Source of the DNA: Desulfobulbaceae bacterium
GTDB taxonomy: Bacteria; Desulfobacterota; Desulfobulbia; Desulfobulbales; SURF-16
Assembly (NCBI GenBank): GCA_020444175.1
Contig: JAHLLM010000021.1
Coordinates: 24,912 to 88,911, forward strand
DNA: 64,000 nt
Direction of reading: 5' to 3'
Shown: positions 44,002 through 54,091 of the stretch, piece by piece
Layout of the letters: each line of letters starts with the position of its first letter
How positions within the stretch are numbered: the first letter of the stretch is position 1
Position numbers and translations under genes: made by a program
Notes under the pieces: model-generated
The model's input: the letters and a program-made list of their open reading frames with translations, nothing else
Told to the model about the DNA's origin: nothing
Database searches by the model: none

Positions 44002-44215
44002 ATTTCAGAAGGCCGAAATGTCTGCAGGGTAATGTCTGAGGAATGACAAAAAACTTGATTTTTGAGTTGACACGCTAATTTAATAACAGACACAAGTTAA
44101 TATTGAGGCGAATAAATGCGTGAATACGTATCATTTTACTCTTATTTCGTGCTAAAATAATTGTTAGTTTGCGGAAACATAACGCCCAAGATGCAGTTTA
44201 CTGTGTAACTTGTCG

Positions 44216-44252
44216 GACTTCAAACAAAAATTATTAAGATTTGTTTGAAGTC
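44216..44252. promoter_or_regulatory. 13-base perfect inverted repeat in the divergent PBP / pentapeptide intergenic region
   Basis: GACTTCAAACAAA (44216-44228) and TTTGTTTGAAGTC (44240-44252) with an 11-base AT-rich spacer. The 370-base gap 44002-44371 holds both promoters of the divergent genes; this repeat, 120 bases before the plus-strand gene, is a candidate operator. A second short one, CTAGG...CCTAG, lies at about 44342-44359 just before the start. Confidence 0.45.
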
Positions 44253-44371
44253 TTCTGAAAAGACATCCGATAAAAAAGGTGTTTACAGTATCAGAAAATA
44301 AACCGGGTTGTTTTTTTATGTTTCATCTCTTCAATTGTTTTCTAGGTCAGTGCTCCTAGTACGGATTCGAA

Positions 44372-46975
44372 ATGATGGTTGTTCGTTGTCAATGTGGATT
44401 TCGCAGTAAGGTTGAAAATGCCGGAAAAGGGACAACGGTTCGTTGCCCCCAATGCCGTGCTCTGCTTCAAATTCCCGGCAAAGAGAAGAAAACAGGGCAG
44501 GTGGCTTTTTTTTCCTGTCAGCAGTGCGGCTTTGAGAAGAAATTGCCTGCAAAATTTGTAGGCAGGATTGCACCCTGTCCGAAATGCAGCCATAAATCCA
44601 CGGTACTTCTGCCGGCTGCCCCTCAACTTCAGGTCAAGGATCCATTTCTCCGGAAGTGTTCCGGACTTTTGAAAAAAATGACCTCCCAAAGGCGCTTTCT
44701 TCTCTTTTTGTCCCTTTTTTTTAGTGTCATTGCCGGTTTTTATTTTTACAGCGACAGGCTTCCCACCCTTTTTGCCACAGCTCTGCCCCCGGAACTTGAC
44801 TACCGGCCTCTTCCGTTAAGTAAAATGAAAAATAAGTCTCCTCAGTACAGGAGATTGGTTGAGGTTGCCAGAATTCTCAAAGACTCCAGGGACCTCAGGG
44901 GAATGGATCTGAGTGGGATTGATCTTGAGGCCATGGATTTACGGCATGTTAACCTGCGGGATGCCAACCTTGAAAAGGCAAATTTGAGTAAGGCCGATCT
45001 TTTTAAGGCTGATTTGCGTGGAGCAAACTTAAGCGGAGCCTCTCTCCAATATGCCGATTTGAGCGAAACAAATCTGAAACAGGCGATGCTGAAAGAAGCA
45101 ACACTGAACAGGTCGGATTTGGCTGGGGCGAATCTGATTGAAGCAGATCTGACAGACGCCAATCTGACCAGAGCAAACTTGCGTGATGCCCAGTTAAAAG
45201 GGGCGCTTTTAATACGAACTCTCCTGAATGAGGCAGATTGCAGCAAGGTTGACGCCCGGGGAGCAGATTTCAGCGGCGCCGATTTAACAGGCACAAATGT
45301 GCGGGAAACAGATTTACGGAAAGCAATTTTTGATCACACACGGTTAACAAGCACCGATCTGCACGGCGCTGACCTTTCCGGTGCCAGTCTGCAACACGCC
45401 GAACTTGCCGGTGCAAAACTTGCCAAGGTGCGTTTCGTAGGGGCAGATCTTGAAGGGGCAAATTTCTATGGCGCAGATTTGACTGGCGCAGATTTGACCA
45501 TGGCAAGCCTTGCTGAGGCTGATTTAAGTAAAGCACGGATGTCGGAAGCCAACCTGGAATGTGCTCAACTGGTCCATGCCAACCTGCATGGTGCCGATCT
45601 TTCCGGTGTAATACTCCGTTATGCCGATCTACGGCAGGTAAACCTGACAAACGCCATTCTGGATAAGGGCGATCTGACAGGAGCCCTGCTGGCCGAGTCC
45701 AATCTGACCAATGCCAGCCTCGTTGGGGCGGAGTTAGCCAAATCGACTCTGGATCAGGCCAATCTGACCGGGGCTAATCTTCAGGAGGCGGGTCTCTCGG
45801 GCAAGGCAAGCCTTATTGGTGCAAATTTGACCAACTGCAACCTTGGTAAGGCGGATCTCTCCGAGGCAAATTTGAGCCAGGCCAACCTGACACGGGCATC
45901 TTTGCTGGAAGCCCAGTTGCAGAGGGCGAATTTGAAGAATTCTTTTCTCAGTTATGCCGATTTTACAAACGGGGATTTAACCAATGCAGACCTGACTAAT
46001 GCTGATCTGAAAGGGGCCAACCTGACCGGCATTAATCTGACCAGTACTTTTAGTTTGAACATTAAAAATCTGAGCGCCTCCCTTCTTAAAAATGTCCGTT
46101 TCACCAGATTTGATTTGCGTAATGCCAATCTGACCGGTGCCGTCCTGGCCTATGCTGATTTGCGTTATGTTGATTTTTCAAATGCAGATCTGACCAAGGC
46201 GAACCTCACCAAAGCTGATTTGAGTAGAGCTGATTTGCGTTGGACCAATTTGACGGAAGCCAACCTGACCGAAGCGGAAGTGAAAGATGCACTTTTTACG
46301 GATGCGGATTTAAACAGGGCGAACTTGAGTAATGTGGAATTCTCCAGTGCGGTTATGCAGAATGCCAAGAACCTTGACAGAGCAAAAAATGTTGATCCCG
46401 GGGAGTTGCAGAAAATGCTTGATCTCAGCCTTCTCAAGGAGCAGAAAGGCGAAGAGTCTCTACTGGCCGGAGAGGTTTCAGAAGACACGCCGGAGGATGA
46501 AGCAAATGAAAAGGCGGTTAAGATCTGGGGCTTAAAGGTCGAAAATTTTGGCGTTATACGCCATCCGTTTTCAGCGGAAAGGGATTTGAGCGCATCCTTT
46601 GACGGTCTCAGCGAGATTGAGGCAAGTCTCGTCAAGCACAGGATGTTTTCTGACGGAGAAGTAGGTGTTCCCGGACAGCTCGATACAAGGATGGGGGTTC
46701 TTTATTCCGTTAACTTCATGCCCGGTAATCAGGAAATCCCTATTACCATCAAGTGGCTTTCCCCGCAGCAGGAGGTGATGGGCACGGATTCGGTTTCTAC
46801 CCGCTATTGCAGAAGGCAGGTGGCGTCCTATGTATTTTCCGACCCGGAAAAACTCCAGTTCGGCAACTGGACTGCCGAGTTCTACTATGAGGACCGGAAG
46901 ATTGGCAGCCGGGAAATCACTGTCCTGTCTCCCGAGCGTTATGAAGCCAGAGTGAAAAGGTGGAATGACAGTTAG
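44372..46975 (+). CDS. Membrane-anchored zinc-ribbon and giant pentapeptide-repeat protein
   Basis: 867 residues. Layout: two zinc-ribbon-like pairs at the N-terminus (VRCQCGFRS with CPQC; CQQCGFEKK with CPKC), a single membrane helix (FLLFLSLFFSVIAGFYFY, about 109-126), then about 100 consecutive pentapeptide repeats (about residues 170-660, A(D/N)LxX type), and a C-terminal ~150-residue domain (WGLKVENFGVIRHPFSAERD and on) of unknown family. The repeats should form a right-handed four-sided beta-helix over 100 angstroms long on the far side of the membrane from the zinc ribbons. The ribosome-binding site is weak. It is upstream of, and in line with, three giant exported proteins. Role unknown; scaffold or spacer is a reasonable guess. 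Confidence 0.88.
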   Translation: MMVVRCQCGFRSKVENAGKGTTVRCPQCRALLQIPGKEKKTGQVAFFSCQQCGFEKKLPAKFVGRIAPCPKCSHKSTVLLPAAPQLQVKDPFLRKCSGLLKKMTSQRRFLLFLSLFFSVIAGFYFYSDRLPTLFATALPPELDYRPLPLSKMKNKSPQYRRLVEVARILKDSRDLRGMDLSGIDLEAMDLRHVNLRDANLEKANLSKADLFKADLRGANLSGASLQYADLSETNLKQAMLKEATLNRSDLAGANLIEADLTDANLTRANLRDAQLKGALLIRTLLNEADCSKVDARGADFSGADLTGTNVRETDLRKAIFDHTRLTSTDLHGADLSGASLQHAELAGAKLAKVRFVGADLEGANFYGADLTGADLTMASLAEADLSKARMSEANLECAQLVHANLHGADLSGVILRYADLRQVNLTNAILDKGDLTGALLAESNLTNASLVGAELAKSTLDQANLTGANLQEAGLSGKASLIGANLTNCNLGKADLSEANLSQANLTRASLLEAQLQRANLKNSFLSYADFTNGDLTNADLTNADLKGANLTGINLTSTFSLNIKNLSASLLKNVRFTRFDLRNANLTGAVLAYADLRYVDFSNADLTKANLTKADLSRADLRWTNLTEANLTEAEVKDALFTDADLNRANLSNVEFSSAVMQNAKNLDRAKNVDPGELQKMLDLSLLKEQKGEESLLAGEVSEDTPEDEANEKAVKIWGLKVENFGVIRHPFSAERDLSASFDGLSEIEASLVKHRMFSDGEVGVPGQLDTRMGVLYSVNFMPGNQEIPITIKWLSPQQEVMGTDSVSTRYCRRQVASYVFSDPEKLQFGNWTAEFYYEDRKIGSREITVLSPERYEARVKRWNDS

Positions 46976-47186
46976 AATTTTCTGGCAGGTCAGGTTGTGT
47001 TGTATGGCATTTTTTTATGGCGTCTTCATCAGGCTCCGGATTAATGGGAAGGAATATGACTATGTTTACTGTCGGATTTCTCGCTATCTGCAAACCATGG
47101 CAAGTCAGGGAATTAACCCGCTTGTAGCAATTCAGATGGCTTTGGCTGATAAATTTTCAGGGCCTGATTGTAATAAGGGAAAGTAG
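46965..47186 (+). CDS. Possible small protein overlapping the pentapeptide gene
   Basis: 73 residues; the ATG lies 11 bases inside the 3' end of the pentapeptide gene, with AGGTGG about 4-5 bases upstream, so translational coupling is possible. The first 20 residues are hydrophobic; the rest (INGKEYDYVYCRISRYLQTM and NPLVAIQMALADKFSG) looks like real protein but matches no family I know. It could be spurious. Confidence 0.35.
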   Translation: MTVRIFWQVRLCCMAFFYGVFIRLRINGKEYDYVYCRISRYLQTMASQGINPLVAIQMALADKFSGPDCNKGK

Positions 47187-47487
47187 TTACTATTTTCCTT
47201 GAAAACGGAATTTTTTCCGGAAAATTGTATTTTATACAGTTAATTTCATCCCTCTCGCCTGTAAGGAAGTAAAATCACACGCAGGATTCATTTTTCTTAA
47301 TATCCCATAAAATCAGTACATTATTTGGTGCAGGGCCGAGCCCCTTCAGGACAGCACAGGACTGATTGTCCCCACGTTGTAGCAGGAATGTTTCTTGCAT
47401 AAATATCCCCCATCTTACTGAGCAAATGACGTTTTTCACGGGTAAGGGAGTTTTATTTGCTTTTTTTAAATGAAGAGGAGATTTTTG
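47187..47487. other. Leader region of the giant exported protein genes
   Basis: About 300 bases without a gene. GGACA...TGTCC can form a short stem near 47352-47373, and weak TTTTCC/GGAAAA pairing occurs near 47190-47226. No riboswitch core or clear promoter was recognised. Confidence 0.35.
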
Positions 47488-50400
47488 GTGAAATTCAAAA
47501 AGACTGTTTTTATGGCTCTGCTGGCCAGCGGCATTGCCTTTTTCCCCCAGTTCATTTTACAATCATATGCTGAAAAAAGTGTTATCAGTCAAACCAACGA
47601 AAAAATGTACCTGCCCGGAGGAGCAGTTGTTCCTGTTCCTGATAGAGAAATAAAGAAAAAAAACAGTTCTGTAATTTTAGAATCATTCGCCAGACAGCCC
47701 CTGTTTTTCATTCAGAATGATGGGCAGATAGACAGGAAAGTCAAATTTTATGAGAAGGGATCGGGCCATGCCACCTACTTTGCGGAAGATGGCATCTATT
47801 TGAGCCTGTTCAGGCAGCATGAGAAAGAGAATCAACCGTCTTTTCCTATGGAGAAGAAGTCTTCAGGTATACAGTCCGATCACATAAAACTCTCTTTTGT
47901 CAACGCTGAAATCTCACCGGAAATAGAGGCAGAGGGTATCCTGCAAACCAGGTTCAATTATTTCTCGGGTAATGATTCGTCGCAATGGCACAGAGATATT
48001 CCTACATATACAACTGTCCGTTATAGAGAAATCTACAAGAATATTGATCTGGAAATATATGGCAACGAACAACAATTGGAATATGACGTTATCGTCAAAC
48101 CCGGTGGTGACCCAGAATGTGTAAAGTTTAGATATGAAGACGCCAATTCCCTGGAGGTGAATGGGCAAGGTGAACTGGAAATAGAGCTTGATCACGGTAC
48201 ACTCATTCAGAAAGTTCCCTATCTCTACCAGGAGGTAGCCGGCAGGAGAGTTGAGGTAGACGGCAGTTTTAAACTTCTGACAGACGATTCCTATACCTTT
48301 GTAATTGCCTCATATGATACGGAAAGACCACTGGTCATTGATCCGGTGATTGATTACGCCAGTTACCTGGGAGGCAGCGGCTATGACGTGGGCAATGCTA
48401 TTGCCCTGGACAATAATGGCAATGTCTACATCACCGGCAGAACTGCATCATCCACCTTCCCCGGCGCGGACAGCAGCCGTGATGTCGCCACCTATCATAA
48501 TGATGTATTTGTCACCAAACGTGGCAGCGACGGCACCATGCTCAATACGACAATCTTCGGCGGCACAAACCAGGATGAAATTTCCGGCGCAACCCCGGAG
48601 GCAGGATATGCCATAGCGGTGGACAGCGCCGGTTATGTCCATGTCACCGGCGTGACACGATCAACGGACTTTCCGCTATCCGCCAGCCCATATCAAAGCA
48701 GTCTGAGCGGGAATCAGATTGTGGTCCGCCCGGATGCCTTTTATGTTCGGTTGGATTCTTCTCTAAACATTGTCTATTCAACCTATTTCGGCGGCGTGAA
48801 TTCCGATTTTGCCAGGGCAATAGCAGCGGATGATGCCGGTAATGTTTTTATTGCCGGAGGCACCTCTCCCATTTCTTCCTCGGGAGGCACATCCTCCTTT
48901 CCCATCCTTAACGCTCTGCAATCAACGTATGGAGGGTTCCTGTCATGGCCTTCTACATACTCTGACTTTCCACCCGATGGCTTTATTGCCAAGTTCCACT
49001 ACGACACTGCCGCACCGTCTCAGTCAACTCTCGTGTTCTCCACCTATTTTGGCGGAAATGGCAACGATATAATCAACGGCCTGGTACTGGACGGTTCCGG
49101 AGATATTTACGTTACAGGGGAAGCAAGATCAACAAACCTGCCGGGGACATCAGCCTCGCCGATTCAATCCTCTCTCGGCGGTGGCGCCGATGCCTTTATC
49201 GCCAAGATAAATGCGGCAGGAGACACGATTGTCTACTCGACCTATCTCGGCGGCAGCAACATGGATTACGGTCTGGCCATAGACGTGGATAGCGCCGGCG
49301 CCGCATACATCACCGGCTATATTTACGCCGCCGCCGGTGGTTATAATTTCCCACTGGTCAACCCTATTCAGGATGCATTATCAGGCATGTACGATGCCTT
49401 TGTCACCAAGATCAACGAGACGGGCAGCAGCATCGTTTATTCTACTTTTCTTGGGGGCAGCGGGGATGATGAGGGTAACAGCATCTCGGTAGACAGCAGC
49501 GGCACCGCATATGTCGGTGGCTACTCAAGGTCCGCCGAATTTCCCATCGTCAACCCCATTAACGGGTACGAGACATACGATATGTTCCAGCAAGCCTTTC
49601 TCGTACGTCTGAGCCCCTCCGGGGGTGGATTTCTCTACTCAACTTTTTACGGGGGAAACAGTGCCGAGACCATATACGGCCTAGTCGCGGACGACAACGG
49701 CAACGCGTACATTACCGGTCTGACAAACTCTGCCTGCCTGCCTGTTCCTGAAATCGTGGAAGGCGAAGCCTACTGCATCAGCGGCTATGGGGGAGGTTAT
49801 GGAGATGGCTATGTTGCCAGGATTTCCGACAGCTCCGCGATTCCACCGGAAGTCGTTACCGTCTTCCCTGCCGGCGGGTCAACGGATGCCTCTGTTGATG
49901 CAGTGATCACCGCCACTTTCAGCAAGGACATGGATACCACACGTTTTGACGGAAACTTTTTCCTTTCCTCCGACGGTATTCCGGTTCCCGGTACAGTGGG
50001 GAACAGCGGCCTCCGAGTCGCCACCTTTACGCCGGCAGCACCGCTGTCAGCCGGCAGGACGTACACCGCCACCATCACAACAGGAGTTGAGGACGCAGAG
50101 AATGCTTCACTCCTCGTCGATTACAGCTGGGACTTTACCGCCGCCCTTGACACGACTCCACCGGAAGTTATTTCGACATACCCAGCGGAGTACGAAATGG
50201 GCGTCCCGGTCGATGCCGTTGTCACTGTGATGTTCAGCAAAGACATCAACCCGGCAACACTCACCGACTCATTCTATCTCCAATATTGGGACGCTGAGTA
50301 TAATCTGATCAGGGTTACCGGGACTCCCAGTTACAACCCAGCTACTTTCACTGCAACATTTACTCCTGAAACTGATTTGCTATATCAGACCAACATTACT

Positions 50401-53400
50401 TTGGTTGTGGAAAAAACAGTGACAGACTATTCAGGCAATCCGTTGTTTTATAATCCACCGTGGTGGCCGCCAGACAATCCTCCTTACACCGGGCCTTTTC
50501 AAAGTAGTTTCGATACTGCCTGCGACCCGTTAGCTCCTGATTTTCAGTCCATTGTGTCCAGCACACCTGCCGTGTATGCTGCTGATGTCCCTGTTGATAT
50601 TGTTTTAAGTGTTACTTTTGACAGGGATATGGACCCTGCGACTATTAACACAAGTAACGTTACACTCAATCAATATTCGCCCAGCTATATAAACTTCCAG
50701 GGCAATGTAAGCTTTGATGGGGCGCGAACTGTTACATTCACACCTGACGCCCTGCTTGAGGAAGGCATAACATATTATCTTGTTTTTAATGGGATCGCTG
50801 ATGCAGAGGGACGTCTTTTCTGCACCAGTAATGGAAATTCAATCCCTTTCACCACCACTGCCGACTCCACCTGCAGCACGGATGCCGACCCGCCAAGCAT
50901 AACACCTCCGGCAGATGTCACAATCAACTGTACCGGTTTGGGCGGCACAGCGGTCAATATAGGTACGCCAACTGTTTCCGACACCTGTGATGCGAATCCG
51001 TCTGTGGTCAATGACGCCCCTGTCTTGTTCCCGGTGGGCACAACAACCGTCACCTGGACTGCCATGGATGCTTCCGGTAATTCAGATACCGCAAGCCAGA
51101 TTGTAACCATATCCGACCCGCAGAACGTCTGCGAAGGACCTGTAATTTTAGAATCACCATTTTCAGATGAACCTCCAGCCATGGATGGGGTTCTGGGTTT
51201 CGGTGAATGGTCGACTGAAACCTCAAACCAGCTCAATATTGAAAATGGCTTTATCAGGGTAAGCAACGACAGGACACGCCTTTACATTCTCATTGATCTT
51301 CCTGCCGATGATGTTGATAACGTTGATGTTCCCCGGGATTTTTTCAATCTAACGTTTGACGTCAACAATGACGGCATCATCACCCCGGACACGGATATCA
51401 ATTACACACTGTATTCCGATGTGGCCAATATTCGCTATCGTTACTATACCGGCCCGGACAGCTGGTCAGACTGGGCGCCGGAAACATTTTCCAGCATGGC
51501 CCGAGGATTTGGCTGTGCTGCCGGCGATGGAAGCCTGACAATATCGATGTCTTCTCCTCCAGTTGTCACCTGCAATCAACATAGATTATGGGAGATTGCC
51601 ATTGACTTGAAAGAAATCAATGCCGGTCCGGGAACCACCGCAGCAATGGGCCTCCAGGTTGCCTCCCCGGATCCGTCTTTTATCGAGAACTTCCCTGCCG
51701 CCTTTACCGATGATTTTACCAATCTCCTTGACATTCATCTGGGTGATGCGCCTGCAATAGCAGATCCTGCTGTCACCGGATCAGTTTCTCTGGAGTGGGA
51801 TGCCATAACAGATGCCGTTGAAGTGACTCAGGCAATCCAGGACCGACAGAACAGCTTACCCCTTGTTCAGGACAAGGATACCGTGGCCCGGGTTTATGCC
51901 GTTGCCGACTCCGGAGCCTTATCCCCCACACTCTGCCTTGTTTCTCTCTATGGGCAGAAAGATGGAGTCGATCTTCCCGGCTCTCCGCTTACCTTGTTTC
52001 ACAGGGCTCCCCTGGTGATAGACAGAGAAACACTTCATGACACAGCTAATTTCAAGCTTCCGAAGACCTGGACTCAGGGGGATGTGGTTTTCTATGCAGT
52101 TGTCCGGGGTCTGGAAGCTGGTGACCTTGGTGACACGTCACTTACAACACCTTTAACCTTCACTCAAAAAGAAATTCCCATTTTCTGGACTATTAAACTG
52201 AATACAGGCACGGAAGCTGTTCCTCGCCTGGTGACGGATGAAGAGCTCTCTGCCCAGAAAGATTTCCTGAAAACCATCTACCCCCTTGCTGATGTTAATT
52301 TTATCGACAAATCATGGGAAGGAGTCGGGGTTACGACGGCAGCCAATGCACTGGCAGACTTAAATGAATATTATGATCTTACCTTCATGGGCTGGGTATT
52401 TGGAGCCCTTATCACTGGTGAAGCCCCTTTTGACCTGCCACGCCAGATATACGGCATGACAGTCGAAGGAGGTGGTCTGTCAGATCCGGTCAGAAGCGGC
52501 GGCAGAGGAATTGTTGCACGCGGCGGCTCAAACAGTGGAGCAAACTCAGAAATAATGGCCCATGAAATGAACCATAACCTTGGGCCCGGAGACTGCCAGC
52601 TTCGAGTTACTGACGGGATGTTTAACGACACCTGGGGCAGCCATGTTTCTTCGCTTGGCATGCCACCTGCCTATTCTACTGATCCGGTCTGGAACTGTGT
52701 TGCTGGAGATACTTCCCCGGCTTATGGCTGCATGGCAAAAGGATCAGACCCAGACTGGCAGGAGCTGTTTGACGATGGAAACATTCTCGAAGTTGGTTTT
52801 GACACCCGGCTGCCATGGCAGGAAAATGACGGCACAAGAACAACCATCGTTCCGGCAGACACCCCTGATCTCATGACATATTGCGACTCCGGCATGCTGC
52901 CCGTCCGATGGAACTCAGCATACAGGTGGGAGAGACAGTTCGATGCTTTTCTGACAATAGTTGACGTACCACCCATGGCAGCATCAATGTCCTATGAGGC
53001 ATCAGATATTGCCCTGATTGAAGATGTCTATTATGTCAATGGTCAGATAAACTTTGATGGATTCGACATAACGGGAAGTTTAAACCCGATTATCAGTTCC
53101 CAGGGCATCCCCTTGTTTCCGGAGATGCCGGGCCAATACATTGTCGATTTTCTCGATGATCAGGGCGCTGTGCTGCAGACCTATTCCTTTTATGCCGCAT
53201 TTGAGGAAGAGGATGATGACAGTGGCAGTCTTGCCGAACAGACTTCGTTTAACTTCAGACTTCCGGTTCTGCAGGGTCAGACAGTTGATACAATAAATCT
53301 CAGCGATGGAGCTCAAATCCTTGACTCCATCACGGTGTCGATCAATGCGCCTCAAGTGACAATTGACAGTCCCAATGGCGGGGAGACATGGAATGGTTTT

Positions 53401-54030
53401 GAGCCGATAAGCTGGCACGCATCAGATTCAGACAATGATCCGCTTGTTTTTTCCGTGCTTTATTCCCCTGACAATGGCAATAAATGGATTCCCATCGCCG
53501 GAAACCTGCAGAATTCTCCCTATGTTGCAGACACATCCATTATTCCCGGGGGAACAGGTGCTCTGATAAGGATAATTGCAACCGATGGTTTTCATACCGC
53601 CATGGATGACTCTGACGCGCCTTTTACTGTTGAGCAGAATCCTCCGTCAGTCACCCTTATTGAACCCACTGATGGCAGGGTCTTTGAGGCCGGCACCAAA
53701 ATGGTCCTTCGGGGACAGGCAACTGATCCGGAAGATGAAATTCTATCCGAAGACGCATTTGCCTGGTTCCTCAATGGACAGGTCATTGCCGTTGGCCGCC
53801 GGGCGGAAGTTTCCCTGCCTGTTGGTCTGCATGAATTAACCCTTCGTGTCACTGACAGTGATGGAGACTCCAGTGAAAGCAATAGAACCATAGAAGGTTT
53901 AGACTGTCTGGGAGATTTTGATGGTGATGGTGATGTTGACGGTCTTGATCTGGCGGATCAGGCGAGGAGAGCCACAGGTATCAGCCCGGGGGATTTTGCC
54001 GCTCAATTCGGCATAACAGGCTGCCAGTGA
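47488..54030 (+). CDS. Giant exported protein: SBBP beta-propeller, Ig-like/HYR domains, metzincin-like protease motif, dockerin-like tail
   Basis: 2180 residues from the GTG at 47488, which has AGAGGAG 7 bases upstream; the ATG at 47470 precedes that site. A signal peptide (cleavage near SYA) leads to a DUF7948-like domain (about 70-285), then SBBP propeller repeats with the recurrent STYLGGS and GNVYITG words (about 286-780). Three Ig-like Big_5-type domains follow (from about 788, 893 and 1021; each with V-x-x-T-F-S-K-D-M), a HYR domain (about 1138-1215) and a CBM9/DOMON-like domain (about 1230-1430). HEMNHNLGPGD at 1692-1702 is HExxHxxGxxD, with a Met-turn-like DLMTYCD at about 1794-1799. 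Two more Ig-like domains precede the Ca-binding, dockerin-like end DFDGDGDVDGLDLADQ. An extracellular or surface protease/adhesin is likely. Confidence 0.85.
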   Translation: MKFKKTVFMALLASGIAFFPQFILQSYAEKSVISQTNEKMYLPGGAVVPVPDREIKKKNSSVILESFARQPLFFIQNDGQIDRKVKFYEKGSGHATYFAEDGIYLSLFRQHEKENQPSFPMEKKSSGIQSDHIKLSFVNAEISPEIEAEGILQTRFNYFSGNDSSQWHRDIPTYTTVRYREIYKNIDLEIYGNEQQLEYDVIVKPGGDPECVKFRYEDANSLEVNGQGELEIELDHGTLIQKVPYLYQEVAGRRVEVDGSFKLLTDDSYTFVIASYDTERPLVIDPVIDYASYLGGSGYDVGNAIALDNNGNVYITGRTASSTFPGADSSRDVATYHNDVFVTKRGSDGTMLNTTIFGGTNQDEISGATPEAGYAIAVDSAGYVHVTGVTRSTDFPLSASPYQSSLSGNQIVVRPDAFYVRLDSSLNIVYSTYFGGVNSDFARAIAADDAGNVFIAGGTSPISSSGGTSSFPILNALQSTYGGFLSWPSTYSDFPPDGFIAKFHYDTAAPSQSTLVFSTYFGGNGNDIINGLVLDGSGDIYVTGEARSTNLPGTSASPIQSSLGGGADAFIAKINAAGDTIVYSTYLGGSNMDYGLAIDVDSAGAAYITGYIYAAAGGYNFPLVNPIQDALSGMYDAFVTKINETGSSIVYSTFLGGSGDDEGNSISVDSSGTAYVGGYSRSAEFPIVNPINGYETYDMFQQAFLVRLSPSGGGFLYSTFYGGNSAETIYGLVADDNGNAYITGLTNSACLPVPEIVEGEAYCISGYGGGYGDGYVARISDSSAIPPEVVTVFPAGGSTDASVDAVITATFSKDMDTTRFDGNFFLSSDGIPVPGTVGNSGLRVATFTPAAPLSAGRTYTATITTGVEDAENASLLVDYSWDFTAALDTTPPEVISTYPAEYEMGVPVDAVVTVMFSKDINPATLTDSFYLQYWDAEYNLIRVTGTPSYNPATFTATFTPETDLLYQTNITLVVEKTVTDYSGNPLFYNPPWWPPDNPPYTGPFQSSFDTACDPLAPDFQSIVSSTPAVYAADVPVDIVLSVTFDRDMDPATINTSNVTLNQYSPSYINFQGNVSFDGARTVTFTPDALLEEGITYYLVFNGIADAEGRLFCTSNGNSIPFTTTADSTCSTDADPPSITPPADVTINCTGLGGTAVNIGTPTVSDTCDANPSVVNDAPVLFPVGTTTVTWTAMDASGNSDTASQIVTISDPQNVCEGPVILESPFSDEPPAMDGVLGFGEWSTETSNQLNIENGFIRVSNDRTRLYILIDLPADDVDNVDVPRDFFNLTFDVNNDGIITPDTDINYTLYSDVANIRYRYYTGPDSWSDWAPETFSSMARGFGCAAGDGSLTISMSSPPVVTCNQHRLWEIAIDLKEINAGPGTTAAMGLQVASPDPSFIENFPAAFTDDFTNLLDIHLGDAPAIADPAVTGSVSLEWDAITDAVEVTQAIQDRQNSLPLVQDKDTVARVYAVADSGALSPTLCLVSLYGQKDGVDLPGSPLTLFHRAPLVIDRETLHDTANFKLPKTWTQGDVVFYAVVRGLEAGDLGDTSLTTPLTFTQKEIPIFWTIKLNTGTEAVPRLVTDEELSAQKDFLKTIYPLADVNFIDKSWEGVGVTTAANALADLNEYYDLTFMGWVFGALITGEAPFDLPRQIYGMTVEGGGLSDPVRSGGRGIVARGGSNSGANSEIMAHEMNHNLGPGDCQLRVTDGMFNDTWGSHVSSLGMPPAYSTDPVWNCVAGDTSPAYGCMAKGSDPDWQELFDDGNILEVGFDTRLPWQENDGTRTTIVPADTPDLMTYCDSGMLPVRWNSAYRWERQFDAFLTIVDVPPMAASMSYEASDIALIEDVYYVNGQINFDGFDITGSLNPIISSQGIPLFPEMPGQYIVDFLDDQGAVLQTYSFYAAFEEEDDDSGSLAEQTSFNFRLPVLQGQTVDTINLSDGAQILDSITVSINAPQVTIDSPNGGETWNGFEPISWHASDSDNDPLVFSVLYSPDNGNKWIPIAGNLQNSPYVADTSIIPGGTGALIRIIATDGFHTAMDDSDAPFTVEQNPPSVTLIEPTDGRVFEAGTKMVLRGQATDPEDEILSEDAFAWFLNGQVIAVGRRAEVSLPVGLHELTLRVTDSDGDSSESNRTIEGLDCLGDFDGDGDVDGLDLADQARRATGISPGDFAAQFGITGCQ

Positions 54031-54091
54031 TAAAAATAATTTTAAAGTTACTTTTGTTACAAAAAAATCTCCATTAATGGGGAGGAATTTA

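Noticed and set aside
44880..46400. Tandem DNA repeat array
   Set aside because: The 15-base periodicity reflects the pentapeptide code (A-D/N-L-x-x) with varied codons, not repeated DNA.
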